Origin: Alnus glutinosa
Lineage: Eukaryota > Streptophyta > Magnoliopsida > Fagales > Betulaceae
Assembly (NCBI RefSeq): GCF_958979055.1
Contig: NC_084899.1
Location: 7,494,501-7,558,500 of the forward strand
Direction: 5' to 3'
Length of the DNA stretch: 64,000 nt
A program made the position numbers and the translations under genes. The notes beneath the pieces are model-generated. The model searched no databases and was not told the origin of the DNA. It saw only the letters and a list, made by a program, of their open reading frames with translations. Shown piece by piece: positions 10,837 through 22,279 of this stretch (position 1 is its first letter; every line of letters starts with the position of its first letter).

Positions 10837-12930
10837 GTGATCCGCACTTTTTCTGGTGGATTTGGCGGAGGAGGAGAATCCAACTCTGCCCGAAAGGCCT
10901 ATGAAAGGCAGTTGAAAGACTTCGAGGTTTACTCAATTCATAAACCTCCTAAATCACAAAGATGTGAAACACTGGAAGTAAGGTTCTCGGATGACAATTA
11001 TGCAAGAGTGTCACTCCCTCATACTGATGCATTGGTGGTCACCTTAGCAAGCCAACTACGAAATACATCGGGTTTTGATTGATACAAGAAGTTTGGCGGA
11101 TATCTCATATGAAGATTCCCAGGGACAAAGTTGTCCCGACCAGATACCACTTGGTGGGTTTTTCAGGTGAAAAAGTGTTACCGATGGGTTCTATCAAACT
11201 CTCGGTCATTGTAGGAACATATTCGAGACAACATATTATAATGGTGAAATTCCTGTTGGTAGATAGACCTTCGGCTTACAGCGCCATATTCGGAAGAACG
11301 GCATTAAACGAGCTCAAAGCCATAACGTCAACACCTCACTTGAGCATGAAGTTCCCGACCGATGAAGGGGTCGGGATACAACCAGAACTCCTCGGTTTCA
11401 TGGATGCCTTCTCAGGATACAACTAGATAAACATGGATGTGGCTAACTAGGAGAAAACATCCTTCATCATTGACCGGGGATTATACTGCTACAAAATGAT
11501 GCTGTTCGGCTTGAAGAACGCTAGAGCCACATATCAAAGGTTAGTAAACAAGATGTTTCGAGATCAAATTGGCAGGAATGTTGAAGTTTAAGTCGATGAT
11601 ATGCTGGTAAAAAGCATACAAGCAGCCAGCCATGCAGCAGATCTGAGAGAGACCTTCCATACACTAAGGCAATACAAAATGAAGCTGAATCCGGCTAAGT
11701 GCGCCTTCTGAGTCTCATCCGAGAAGTTCTTGGGATTCATGGTGTCACAGAGAGGCATTGAGGCCAATCCTGAGAAGGTCAAAGCGGTTTTAGAGATGCA
11801 ACTGCCCAGGACTATCAAGCAGCTGCAACAACTGACTGGAAGGATAGTTGCTTTAAACCGATTTATCTTCCGGTCTACTGATAAATGTCTGCCTTTTTTC
11901 AAAATCTAGAGAAAGGCATTCACCTGGAGTAAAGAATGTGAAAAGGCCTTCAACAAACTGAATGAGTATTTGATGAACCCGCCATTACTAAGTAGGCCTA
12001 CGGAGGGGGAGATACTTTATCTCTACTTGGCTGTATCTCCCTCGGCTATAAGCTCGGCACTAATCAGAGAAGAGGCGGGGGTTTAAAAACCAGTCTACTT
12101 CACCAACAAATCACTTCATGGAGCAGAGGAAAGGTACCCCTGGATTGAAAAATTACCCTTTGCTCTAGTCATCTCAGCTCGGAGGATAAGACCGTACTTT
12201 CAAGCTCATACCATACGGGTATTGACCGAGTACCCCATGAAGAAAGTGTTGTAGAAACTAGACCTCTCGAGAAGACTCGTGAACTGGGCAATTGAGCTTA
12301 GGTAGTTCGACATTAAGTTTCATCCCCGAACAGCAATCAAAGGTCACACTGTAGCTGAATTTCTAGTAGAATTTTGCAACACTCCAGAGAGTGAAGAACT
12401 CCCCAAAGAATCTACTTGGGTGGTCTATGTTGATGGGTCTTCGACAAATAAAAGAAGTGGCTCAAGAATCACTCTCACTAGCCCTAAAGGAGAAGAGTTT
12501 CAGTATATAGTTAAGCTGGATTTCATCACCACAAACAACAAGACAAAATATAAAGCTGTCCTAGCCAGACTGTCCATAGCTCGAGAGATGGGTGCTATGA
12601 ATGTCGAAGTTCGGAGTGATTCCTAAGTGGTGGTGGGTCATATCCAGGGAGAATTTGAAGCTCAAGGGGACAAAATGATAAAATACCTCGACTAGGTGCG
12701 CAAATGTCAGTCTTACTTTGGTAGGGTAGTATTGACCAAGATTCCTCGAAAAGCCAATGTCCGAGTTGATGCATTATCCCGACTAGGATCCGGGACTGAA
12801 AAGGATATTGAAGCCTCAACACAGGAAGTTATTATCCTAACCGAGCCTTCGCTTGCACCAAAACCAGATGTGATGCAAGTGGATGAAGCTCCAACTGATC
12901 CTAAATGGGCCACAGATGCATCCAATACTT
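10837..12930 (+). pseudogene. Degenerate protease, reverse transcriptase and RNase H of the Tat-type element
   Basis: Protease begins near 10837 (FSGGFGGGGESNSARK). Its catalytic motif reads D-T-R instead of D-T-G at 11081-11089. The protease C-terminal part (SAIFGRTALNELKA) is joined directly to FMDAFSGYN near 11395, so the linker and N-terminal half of RT have been deleted. RT continues with MLFGLKNARATYQ and VDDMLVKS (11586-11610), then an RNase H region to about 12400. A second, archaeal-type RNase H starts at 12420 (VVYVDGSSTNKRSG); this extra domain marks the Tat lineage. In-frame stops include TAG 11424, TAG 11448, TAA 11589, TGA 11709 and TAA 12084. Several fall where relatives have Gln. 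Confidence 0.88.
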
Positions 12931-13039
12931 GAAGAATGAGCTATTGCCTAAGGACAAAGCACACTCTCGAAAAATAAAGCTCTAGTCAGCCCAATACACT
13001 ATGATCGGAGGGATATTATATAGAAGGGGATACACCCAG

Positions 13040-14141
13040 CCTCTTCTCAAGTGTCTCCCGAGCTCTGAAGTTAACTATGTGATGAAAGAGATTCACGAAA
13101 GAGTATGTGGAAATCATTCGAGGGTTCGAATGTTGGCACACAAAGCAATGTGAGCTGGTTACTATTGGCTGAAAAATGAGCAAAGATTCTGCCGAACTAG
13201 TTAAGCATTGTGATAAATGTCAGATATTCGCCCGAGTCATGAAAAATCCTCCTGAGAAGCTGATTCCCATCTCTTCACCATGGCCATTTGTGAAATGGGG
13301 CGTTGATATAGTCGGACCAATGCCTCTAGGAAAAGGAAGTAGGAAGTTCCTAGTTGTTGCTGTATATTACTTCACCAAATGGGCAGAAGCATAAGCACTT
13401 GCAACTATCACTATTGAGAATGTAATGAATTTCCTATGGAAGTTAGCCGTATACTGGTTTGGAATACCTCATGCATTCGATACTGACAACGGAAAAAAGT
13501 TTGACTGTGGACCGTTTAGAAAATGGTGTGCCAAGCTTTGCATCCGGAATTATTACTCAACTTCGATCTATCCTTCAGCTAATGGGCAGGTTGAAGCAAT
13601 AAACAAGAACTTACTTAGAACTTTAAAGAAGACGCTCAACCGAAAGAAGCGTGCTTGGATAGAGTTTATCTTGGAAGTTCTATGGTCATACCGAAAAACT
13701 ATTCAAACCCTAATCGGGGAAACCCCTTTTTCCCTAACTTATGGGACTGAGGTGGTTATCCCAACCAAAGTGGGTTCTCCAAGCTTCAGGGTATCTCACT
13801 ACAATCCGGGACTCAATGATGAAAGGATCAGCTTGCATCTTGACCTCTTGCAGGAAATAAGAGACGAAGTACATATCACATGGACTCCCTATCAAAACCG
13901 AAAAGCTCAATACTTCAACAAAACAGTGAACCCCAGAAATTTCCAACTTGGAGATTGGGTTCTAAGAAAAGTGAGTCTGATGACAAAAGACCCGACAAAA
14001 GGAAAGCTCACACCCAAATAGGAAGGTCTTTACTGGGCAGTCAAGTGTCACGAGAAGGGAGCTTATCATTTGATATCAGTTGATGGCAAACCATTACTGA
14101 GACCATGGAATGCCGAGCATTTGAAGAAATATTACATGTGA
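13040..14141 (+). pseudogene. Degenerate integrase of the Tat-type element
   Basis: The zinc-finger region is broken near 13080-13230 (HCDKCQIFAR remains). The catalytic core keeps WGVDIVGPMP, DTDNGKKF and ANGQVEAINK, which carry the D, D and E of the triad, but a TAA interrupts it at 13393-13395. The rest is open from 13425 to 14019 and ends with the LGDWVLRK-type integrase C-terminal motif, then a TAG. The last segment to 14141 (PWNAEHLKKYYM, then TGA) is the usual end of Tat pol. Confidence 0.87.
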
Positions 14142-14214
14142 TTTCTATGTAATTCCAATTTCTCTGATTATAATCAATAAAAGCATCTATTCATCAATTA
14201 ATTGTTTGGTACCC

Positions 14215-14990
14215 ACTCCATCGAAACAAAGAAGTAGCTCGAAATATGATTCTAGCTTCGAAAAAAATGCTCCATCTTCCCTCATCGGTCATAACTTACA
14301 CAATCATATATATTGTCTAAGTTATAGGGGGTAGCTCAGAAAAACTGATCCGTCTTCCCTCCTCAGTCATAACTTACACAATCATATATATTGTCTAACT
14401 TATATGGGTAGCTCAGAAAAATTGATCCTTCTTTCCTCCTCGGTTATAACTTACACAATCATATATATATTGTCTAAGTTATAGGGGGTAGCAAGAAAAA
14501 ACTGATCCTTATTCCCTCATCAGTTATAACTTACACAATCCTATATATTGTCTAAGTTATAGGGGGGTAGCTTAGAAAAACCGATCCTTCTTCCCTTCTC
14601 GGTCATAACTTACACAATCATATATATTGTCTAAGTTATAGGGGTAGCTTAGAAAAAATGATCATTCTTCCCTTCTCGGTCATAACTTACACAATCATAT
14701 ATATTGTCTAAGTTATAGGGGGGTAGCTTGGAAAAATTTATCCTTCTTCCCTCCTCGATTATAACTTAATCATATATATTGTCTAAGTTATAGGGGAGTA
14801 GCTAAAAAAAAAAAAAAGAGACTTACTTCCCTAAAAAATAACCTAGACAAACCTTAAAATTTGCCTAAGTTATTTGGGGGTAGATCGGTTATAATTTGTT
14901 AAGTTATGATTTGCCCGGTTACAACTCTCTCTCGGAAATAACTTAGATGAATTATTATTTATCTAACTTATTAAGGGGTAGCTCGGTAAC
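14215..14990 (+). repeat. Tandem array of about 79-bp hairpin units in the Tat 3' region
   Basis: Seven clear units carry the palindromic core TAACTTACACAATC...ATTGTCTAAGTTA, starting near 14290, 14369, 14446, 14526, 14605, 14682 and 14761 (spacings 77-80 bp). Two decayed units follow near 14841 and 14937. The arms pair over about 13 bp with one mismatch around an AT-rich loop. Each unit ends in an AGTTATAGGGGG-type G-run plus TAGCT, resembling the polypurine tract. Ogre/Tat 3' regions are known to generate tandem repeats; this is an example. Confidence 0.88.
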
Positions 14991-15138
14991 CATCATAAGT
15001 CCCAACAGAAACAAACATCAACAACATCAAAATCAAGAAGCGTTATTAAAGAGTAATTTTCATTACAAAAAATTCAAAAAAATGACAATACAAAGACAAC
15101 AGTACACAATTAAGTCTCGGGAGTAGCCTAGTACACAA

Positions 15139-15614
15139 TTAAGGCTCGGGAGCTACCTTGTACCCGGAAGAAGCAATTGTCACATCAGTTTGGAAATCAA
15201 AAGAGATGAAAAATTTAGAAGTATGCATATTTTTTGACGCTGGAAGGATTCTACGTCCTCTTTTAGTTGTTGAGAATTTGATCAAGATTAAAAGATTAAA
15301 GGAGTTACTCCTGTTAAGGCTGATACCCCCAGACCCAGGCTCTAAGAAGACAGTCTCACCCGGTCTGCGAAAGAGAAACTTCGCGGGCATTGGAACATCG
15401 TAGTTCTGGCGGAAAGCGCGCTCGTTCTCTGCAGATAAGACCGTTGTCCGACGGTTACCAAGATGCTCCATTGCCAAATCTCCTTCGGCCCAAGCTTCCT
15501 CAGCCTGAATATGCTCCTCTTGAAGCTCAGGATGAAAATTGACAGGGGAATTGTTTCTAGATACAGAGAGCAAAATGATTCAAGAGCATAAGTGAGAGCA
15601 AAGAAATGGCTCAA
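15139..15614 (-). pseudogene. Antisense ORF in the 3' region of the Tat-type element
   Basis: On the minus strand a frame stays open for about 144 codons (15573-15139), encoding segments such as EEHIQAEEAWAEGDLA and NERAFRQNYDVPMPAK. A minus-strand TATA (CTATATATTT) lies near 15666-15675, well placed for a start near 15640. The long frame has no ATG at its head: it opens after a TGA and its first Met codons are internal. An overlapping frame does start with ATG at 15614. Some Tat elements (Grande) are known to carry an antisense gene at this position; homology to that gene was not testable here. The copy is probably decayed. Confidence 0.5.
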
Positions 15615-15973
15615 AAATAAAAATAAAAATTGAGCTCATGAAGTGAAGAGTGGAGATGAAAGAAATATATAGAGGAGGAGTAATTAATCCGCTAGCCAGT
15701 CACGCCTTTCCAAGAGCCAAAGCGACACTCATCAATTTGCTAGCTGTCATGTGTACTTGAGAATTCGATCGGCGCCCATCAAGTCAGCGGCCTGCCCGAA
15801 ACTCAAGATCCGATCCGTCATCAAAGCCGTACCCCGAATTCCCAAATCCGGACTCGAGGCGCCACTCGTCATATTGTTTTTGAAAAAGGCAGTAGGTGTC
15901 AGACGCAAATTCCGAGAAATCAAAATTCAAAAGATTCTGGTAATTAATTCTCCAATATTCAAAATTCAAATAA

Positions 15974-15987
15974 GAGAATTGGGGGGT
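15974..15987 (+). promoter_or_regulatory. Polypurine tract of the Tat-type element
   Basis: AGAGAATTGGGGGG lies just upstream of the 3' LTR start (TAACTATTGGAG). This is the expected plus-strand priming site. Confidence 0.6.
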
Positions 15988-15990
15988 AAC

Positions 15991-16650
15991 TATTGGAGAA
16001 ATTATCACACCAGGGCCTTGGATACCCATTGCAGAACTTAAGGCTGAATCGTCTCAGGAATGTCATCGTCTCGGATAAGCTAGAAGAACATACCGAAGGC
16101 CCATATCTAGTTGATCCAGGGAACGACTTTCTCGGGATCACAACAAAGCGATATGGATGAATCAGGCTAGATTGTTTGAAGATTACGACCAGGATTTATG
16201 GGATAAGGTTTGATCTCATAAATCCCTGGCAACCCATAGAAGGACTCTATCTTGAGTTTCTTGGGATAGACTCTTATCCCATAAAATATGGGATAAAGCA
16301 CCTGATACCTATATGAAATCAGCTGACATGAAGTGTCCTACCCGAATTGGACTCCCAAGAAGGTAAGTCTGATCCCATGCGATCTAGGGATCGGACTTCT
16401 ACTTGAATTGTATCAGAGCACTCCAACTATCTCAGAATTGTGTGCTTATAAATAGGCTGCTACCCCAGGTACGAAAAAAGGTTAATCTCTTTGATTTTAC
16501 TTTGCTCTCGTTACTCCCTAAAATTGTCTACAGAATCTGACTTAAGCATCAGAGTGGGTTCGATCGACCCTGACAAGTTGTTTATTATTTTATAGATATA
16601 AGAGAAGGCGAATCAAAAGGCGATACGTCACTAAATTGGAAACTGTACCA
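15991..16650 (+). repeat. 3' LTR of the Tat-type element
   Basis: The start is placed after the polypurine tract at TATTGGAGAA, which looks like a decayed TGTTGG. The end is AACTGTACCA, the same end as the 5' copy. Length is about 660 bp. The right 380 bp align to the truncated 5' LTR at 8873-9201; the left 280 bp have no partner in the window. Confidence 0.8.
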
Positions 16651-18477
16651 AAATATGTCATTTTGTGTTGCGTTTTTAAGACATGCGATTCTTCCAACTC
16701 TTGTCCAATATTTTTTCAAATTCACTATTGAATCTATAAAACCCAGATTCAATGGCATATTTAAAAAAAAAAAAAAAAAAAAATGAATGGAGTTGAAGCG
16801 GAGAATGAAAAATCTCATTTTTTATTTTTTAATGTTTTCTTCGTATAAAATAAAAGAGAACTCTTATTCTTCCAACTCTTTTTAAAATCTTTCATTAGAT
16901 CTGTATGACCCATAATGGTAAATTTAAAAAATACACGAATAAAACTAGACAAAAATACGATTAAAAAAGAAAAAGAAAAATAGCATTAATTTCTCACTAT
17001 AAACTGGTTAAATTCACGGTCACAATTATTTAACAAATTGAGGAAACGCGTTGGTGAGTAGAGAGGCAAAAGAGCATTGTACGTGGACGGCTGAGTTTCA
17101 TTATAGGATTTTGGACTTCCAAGAGGTTCTCATATTGTGTGGTAGGGTGGACGTCTTAATCGTCCCCGTTGATCAATTGCTAGTTTCCTTCCTTTTTTTT
17201 AATTCAAAATAAATATATAAGTAAACAAATACAATGGTGACACTGAGCAAAACCTAGTTGGCCTTTTCTTTTGAATATTTATAATATGGCAAAATAAATG
17301 AATTATTATATTTACAAAATGATTGGACATAAATGATACGAATTTTGTCCCATATCATATCCATGTCAACCAGACATCTTTTTCTTTTCTTTTGAAAAAA
17401 TAATCAACTTATTTGAATATATTATTAAATGGTTTTTTTCACCTGCAGCATACAATATATACATGCTACTTGTGTATTTAGAACTTATCTATTTTAAGAT
17501 TCTTAGTCAAATGTTGCGTCTTCATTTATTTATTTATTTATAAATTTTAAGAATTAAAAAATAGACTGAGGATGCATTTTTAAAAAGATAAATGCTGTAC
17601 ATATTTTTGAGTGTTCACTTTTAAGTGCTTACTCTCTTACGTGATAATGATAATAAAACTTATCACTGGATCCAAAATTAAATAATATTTAATCCAAAAT
17701 TTAGTGGTAATTTTTACTGCTTCATTCTATAGTGAATACTTGAGAGTAAATACTTAGAAGTATGCTATTTTATCTTTTGTGGTACATCTCAATATGGGGC
17801 AGAACAAATTTAAAGGTAGGGGGACAAAATTTTAAAAATAAAAGTTTGGAGGTAAAATTTTAGTTTTAGAGGTACATTTCATAAAAAAAAATCATAAATT
17901 TTAAAGGAAATTTTAAAAATTTGGGGGACATTGAATCTGTAAGATCCATATCCTACATATTCAATTATTGATTTGAATAAAATATAGATGAGAGATGTAT
18001 GACACAATGTGAAAAGAGTGCATTTTAAAAAACGCCCAATTTAAAAGACGGTTAGAATATAATGAAATTACAATTTTAAATGCCAAATCATGATTTTTTC
18101 ATACGTTTAATTTTATTTAATAAAATTATATTTACTGTTTGGATTCGCGATTTTAAAATGTGCAATTTGAAACGTGATTTTTAAAAACACAGTTAAGCGT
18201 TTTAGAAAAATGACAGTTTAACCTTTAAAATTATGTGTTTTCAAAAATTTATTCTATTGTATGCGATTTGAAAAATGCAATTTCAAATGAATCATTTTAT
18301 ACAATTTGATTTGAAATCACATATTTTATCTACAAAATGGCAATTTTGAAACGCAACTTAAATCATAAGTTTTTGACGTCGCAAAAATGAAACTTAAGCA
18401 CCAAGTTCTACATTCTGACACGTTGTCCAATTAAACGCATTGAAAGTAGTCTTCCCAGTAACACTACGACTACACGC
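16651..18477. other. AT-rich intergenic DNA upstream of the glucanase gene
   Basis: No gene is supported. It contains an A-run near 16763-16782 and, at about 18010-18360, short related phrases of the type CAATTTGAAACGTGATTTT. These may be an old non-autonomous transposon, but I could not find its ends. Confidence 0.5.
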
Positions 18478-18530
18478 TATATAACTCCACTCCGATGAAC
18501 ACACCCCCCCCTCTCTCTCTCTCTCTCTCT
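18478..18530 (+). promoter_or_regulatory. Core promoter and CT-rich leader of the GH17 gene
   Basis: TATATAA at 18478-18484 is followed by a C-run and (CT)10 at 18511-18530, a common pyrimidine-rich arrangement near plant transcription starts. It lies 380 bp before the ATG. Transcription start is inferred at about 18505-18515. Confidence 0.55.
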
Positions 18531-18865
18531 CCCTCCGAGTTCCACTGAAAACGACAGCCAACACCGCCCACGCTTTCTTGTTCCTATCTCTGCTTCTTCA
18601 GTCCCCTGCATACAGAAGGAAAGAGAAAGCAAGAGAGAAGTTTTCAGGAGAGACTTTAGAGGGGGATGGGGGATGGAAAAGGTGTAATTTGCTGAGATAA
18701 AGGAAGAGGGAATCTTTGTCTTATGGCATGCCTGAGGAAGAAGAAGTACTTCATTGAAGGCCTCCCGATTGACGATTCTGCCCTTTTCTTGGTGCACCCC
18801 ACCAACCCACTTGGAGATCTTTATCAAAAACTGAATCCTTTGTTTCTGATTTTATCTCCGAGGAA

Positions 18866-21800
18866 ATGAAACGCTTGTGGGTCTTTCTCCGGTTCCCTAC
18901 CATGTTCTTGCTCTTCTTCTTTCCAATTGGTACTTTCTGGTCCTTCTTTGTTCTTTGGGATTTTTTACTTTAACTGATTTATGAGGCTCTACTCTAAGGC
19001 TTTGTTGCTATCTGTTATGATTGGTTGTAGTAGAGATTTTTGCTTATTTTGTTTGATGGGTTTTTGGGCTTTCTATTTTACTTTATTTTATTTTGGGCTT
19101 CCGTTGTATTATGATAAATTCAGATTTTGTGTTAATTGTTTTCCTCTTGGGAGTGATTGGTCTATCTTGAAAATTGGCCTTTAGTTTTTATCCAAGTATT
19201 ATCTTCTTGGCTCCCTATCTTAGATCGATCATTTGAAATTTTATTATATTTAGTAAAAGATTGGTTCTTATTTTGAAATTACATTAATTTAGAATATTAT
19301 TAAATGGTTCTCTCAGGTTGTTATGGGTCTTAGTGACTTGTTATTGTTGTTTTTATGCCACCACTATGCCTTGAGGATTATTTAGCCCTAATTAAATGTC
19401 TAGTTTATGTTTTATTATAATACGTTTTGAATGATACCTTTTCTGGTTAATGATTGAAGTACTCTTTTTTTGATGATGATTTGGGGGGATTAGTGTCAAT
19501 ACTCTCTCTAATTTGTATACTCCGTGTGTACTAGGGGCACCTTACACTGTTTTTTAATAAAATTGCAATTACCTATCAAAAAAATTTGTACTACTATACT
19601 TTTCCATCTGTTTTGTTAATGCCAATTTTCTATCAAATTCAATGAATTTTGTCATAAATGGATGCTAATCTTGGTTTCAATCTCTATCAAATTTTTGAGA
19701 AGAAAAAATCGTATGTGATCTGTGATTAAGGTTTATGTCAAAATTTCCTGAATATACTAAATTAATATTCATAGAAGGTTCATTGAAAAATGAGTAGAAG
19801 AAATCTGAACCTCTTACCAAACAATAAAAGAGGAAGAAAAAAAGGAGAAAAGAAAAGGAAAGTAGAACACCAAGTGTCCCTTGTTAGCCAATGAAATTGT
19901 TGCTGCTGTCTCTCTTATGACCAATTTCTTTTGACATGTTTCTACTGACTTTACATGCAATATATGTCGGCTTAGTTGGTTTTCATTCACTTTTGAACTA
20001 CATGACAAAGTGGTAATGGAGCTCTTTCCATTTTTAATTTTTTTTCCAGCCTCTCATACGGTGCAAGGATTTACTGGAACCTATGGAATAAATTATGGGA
20101 GAATTGCAGACAACATCCCTTCACCTGATGAAGTTGTTACTCTTCTCAGAGCAGCAAAAATAAAAAATGTAAGAATTTACGATGCTGATCACAGTGTCTT
20201 AAAGGCCTTCAGCGGAAGTGGGCTTGAATTAGTGGTTGGACTTCCAAATGGATTCTTGAAAGACATGAGTGCCAATGAGGATCATGCAATGAGCTGGGTT
20301 AAGGATAATGTGCAGTCATTCCTTCCTGAGACAAACATTCGTGGCATTGCTGTGGGCAATGAAGTTTTAGGAGGGACTGATTCTGAGTTGTGGGCAGCTC
20401 TTTTGGGTGCAGTGAAAAATATTTACTCTGCCATAGACAAGCTTCATCTAACTGATGTGGTTCAAATTACCACGGCACATTCAGCGGCTGTTTTTGATAA
20501 TTCCTACCCGCCTTCTTCTTGTATATTCAAAGATAATATTGTTCAATATATGCAGCCACTCCTGGAGTTCTTCTCACAAATTGGTTCTCCTTTCTGTTTA
20601 AATGCTTACCCATTCCTGGTCTATATCGGTGATCCAGAGAATATAGATATTAATTATGCTCTTTTTCAGTCAAACCAGGGAATTTACGATTCAAAAACCG
20701 ATCTGCATTATGATAACATGCTTGATGCAATTATTGATGCGGGATATGCAGCTTTGGAAAATGCTGGATTTCCAAAGATGGAAGTCATAATTACGGAGAC
20801 TGGATGGGCTTCAAATGGAGACACCAATGAAGCTGCAGCCACAACAAATAATGCAAGGATTTATAACTATAATCTGCGGAAAAGGCTTGCAAAGAAGAAA
20901 GGAACCCCTCTTAGGCCAAAAAGAGTGGTGAAGGCATACATTTTCGCAATATTTAATGAAAATTTGAAGCCTGGGCCAACTTCTGAGAGAAATTTTGGAC
21001 TGTTTAAGGCTGATGGGAACATCTCATATGATATTGGGTTTCATGGACTTAAATCTTCAGCTGCAGATACGTTGTCTTTCTCTTTGAAGGTACGAAGTTT
21101 CTTAAAATCTGATGAAATAGATATGTTTAAATGCTAATATCTTAGGGATTAGGTTTGCTCAGTTTGAAATCTTTTTATTTTTTATTTTTATTTTTGAAGT
21201 CTCTCTTTATAAAAGGACTGGAATTTTTAGGAGAAAATTCTATGGAAAATCTACCTAAAATATAAAATCTTTTTATATTTCTTTGTTTTAACTTGCTGAC
21301 CTGTTTTTCTATTTTTTTTTTGGGTGGAAATCCATATGAAGAATTTTTTTCTTGGGGTGAAAAGAAGGGGTAAATATATGGGAAGCATATAAGGTGAATT
21401 TGAATTTGCATCTTAGACAAGCGGTAAAAGAATCGGTAAAATCAGGATGTAACTTTTTTAAAAAATTTTAATTTTTTTTGTTAATTATTATTAACACGGC
21501 AAATAAAGACTCAGAAGAGATTAACCATTACAAATAACCTTTATTTTAGGAGATTACAGTTTGGGATCATTAAAAGTACACCTATCCGGTTATTATCAAA
21601 GGATAGTCATTCGCTACCCTGCTCCTCCTATGCTTCTTCTTCTCTTCTTGATTAACTAACAATTATCTTCAATTGTAAGTTGAGTTATGAGAAATTACTA
21701 GCTGAGGAGCACCATTTCTTTCAATGCAAAGAATTTGTCTTGTAATTCTTTCAGCGTGTGCCACATTTGCAATTATACCTATGTTTTTGCCTTAAATAAG

Positions 21801-22271
21801 TGGCTAGAAAAATAATTAAAGAGACCTTTCTGCCTTAGATCCTTGTAAGAGACTACAACAGGTTTTATTGGCCATCACCTGGGTGGACTGAAAGAAGTCC
21901 AAGCAAATTGCCACTTTCTTCTTCAATTTCAAACTCTAACATGGTCGTATGCCTTCTTTGAGTCTGATTATAATTCTCACCTAGTCACCGTGCATCTCAT
22001 TTTACTGTTTTTATAAAATTGATGAGCGATCGTTCTGCATCAAGAATTGCCTCAATCAACAGAAAAGCATTTTGATTGTAAATGTTATTTCCATATGAAC
22101 AATGTATTCTTTCACATCGTTTTCTTGAAGAATATCTCATTGGACTCTGTAAATGGTGTTTGTTTCTTCTCTGTAAATGGTACACAGGATATTGGAGCTT
22201 GTGGTTGGTCCAGGTCCCACTCCGTGGTATCAGCAATCTCTGCATTGGCACTGCTTATTTTCTTAAGATAA
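18866..22271 (+). CDS. GPI-anchored glucan endo-1,3-beta-glucosidase (GH17), three exons
   Basis: The product should hydrolyse 1,3-beta-glucan (callose) at the cell surface. Exons: 18866-18929, 20050-21089 and 22188-22271, all with GT-AG borders and matching phases (1, then 0), giving 395 residues. Exon 1 encodes a hydrophobic signal peptide (MKRLWVFLRFP, then FLLFFFP). Exon 2 holds the whole GH17 domain: GTYGINYGRIADN at the start, proton donor E126 in IAVGNEVLGG, nucleophile E271 in ITETGWAS, and FNENLKPGP near the end. Exon 3 adds a short hydrophobic tail (ISALALLIFLR) typical of GPI-anchor signals, in place of an X8/CBM43 domain. An alternative acceptor at 20067 is also in phase, but 20050 has the better pyrimidine tract. 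AATAAA follows at 22274. No lesions are seen. It resembles the glucosidase 11/14 type of Arabidopsis; the exact orthologue is not determined. Confidence 0.92.
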
Positions 22272-22273
22272 TG

Positions 22274-22279
22274 AATAAA
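22274..22279 (+). terminator. Poly(A) signal of the GH17 gene
   Basis: AATAAA lies three bases past the stop codon. The position is close to the stop, so a further downstream signal may also be used. Confidence 0.45.

Noticed and set aside
18477..18827. 116-codon minus-strand ORF upstream of the GH17 gene
   Set aside because: Covers the promoter and CT-rich leader; the sequence is low-complexity Arg/Glu/Gly and has no homologue I know.
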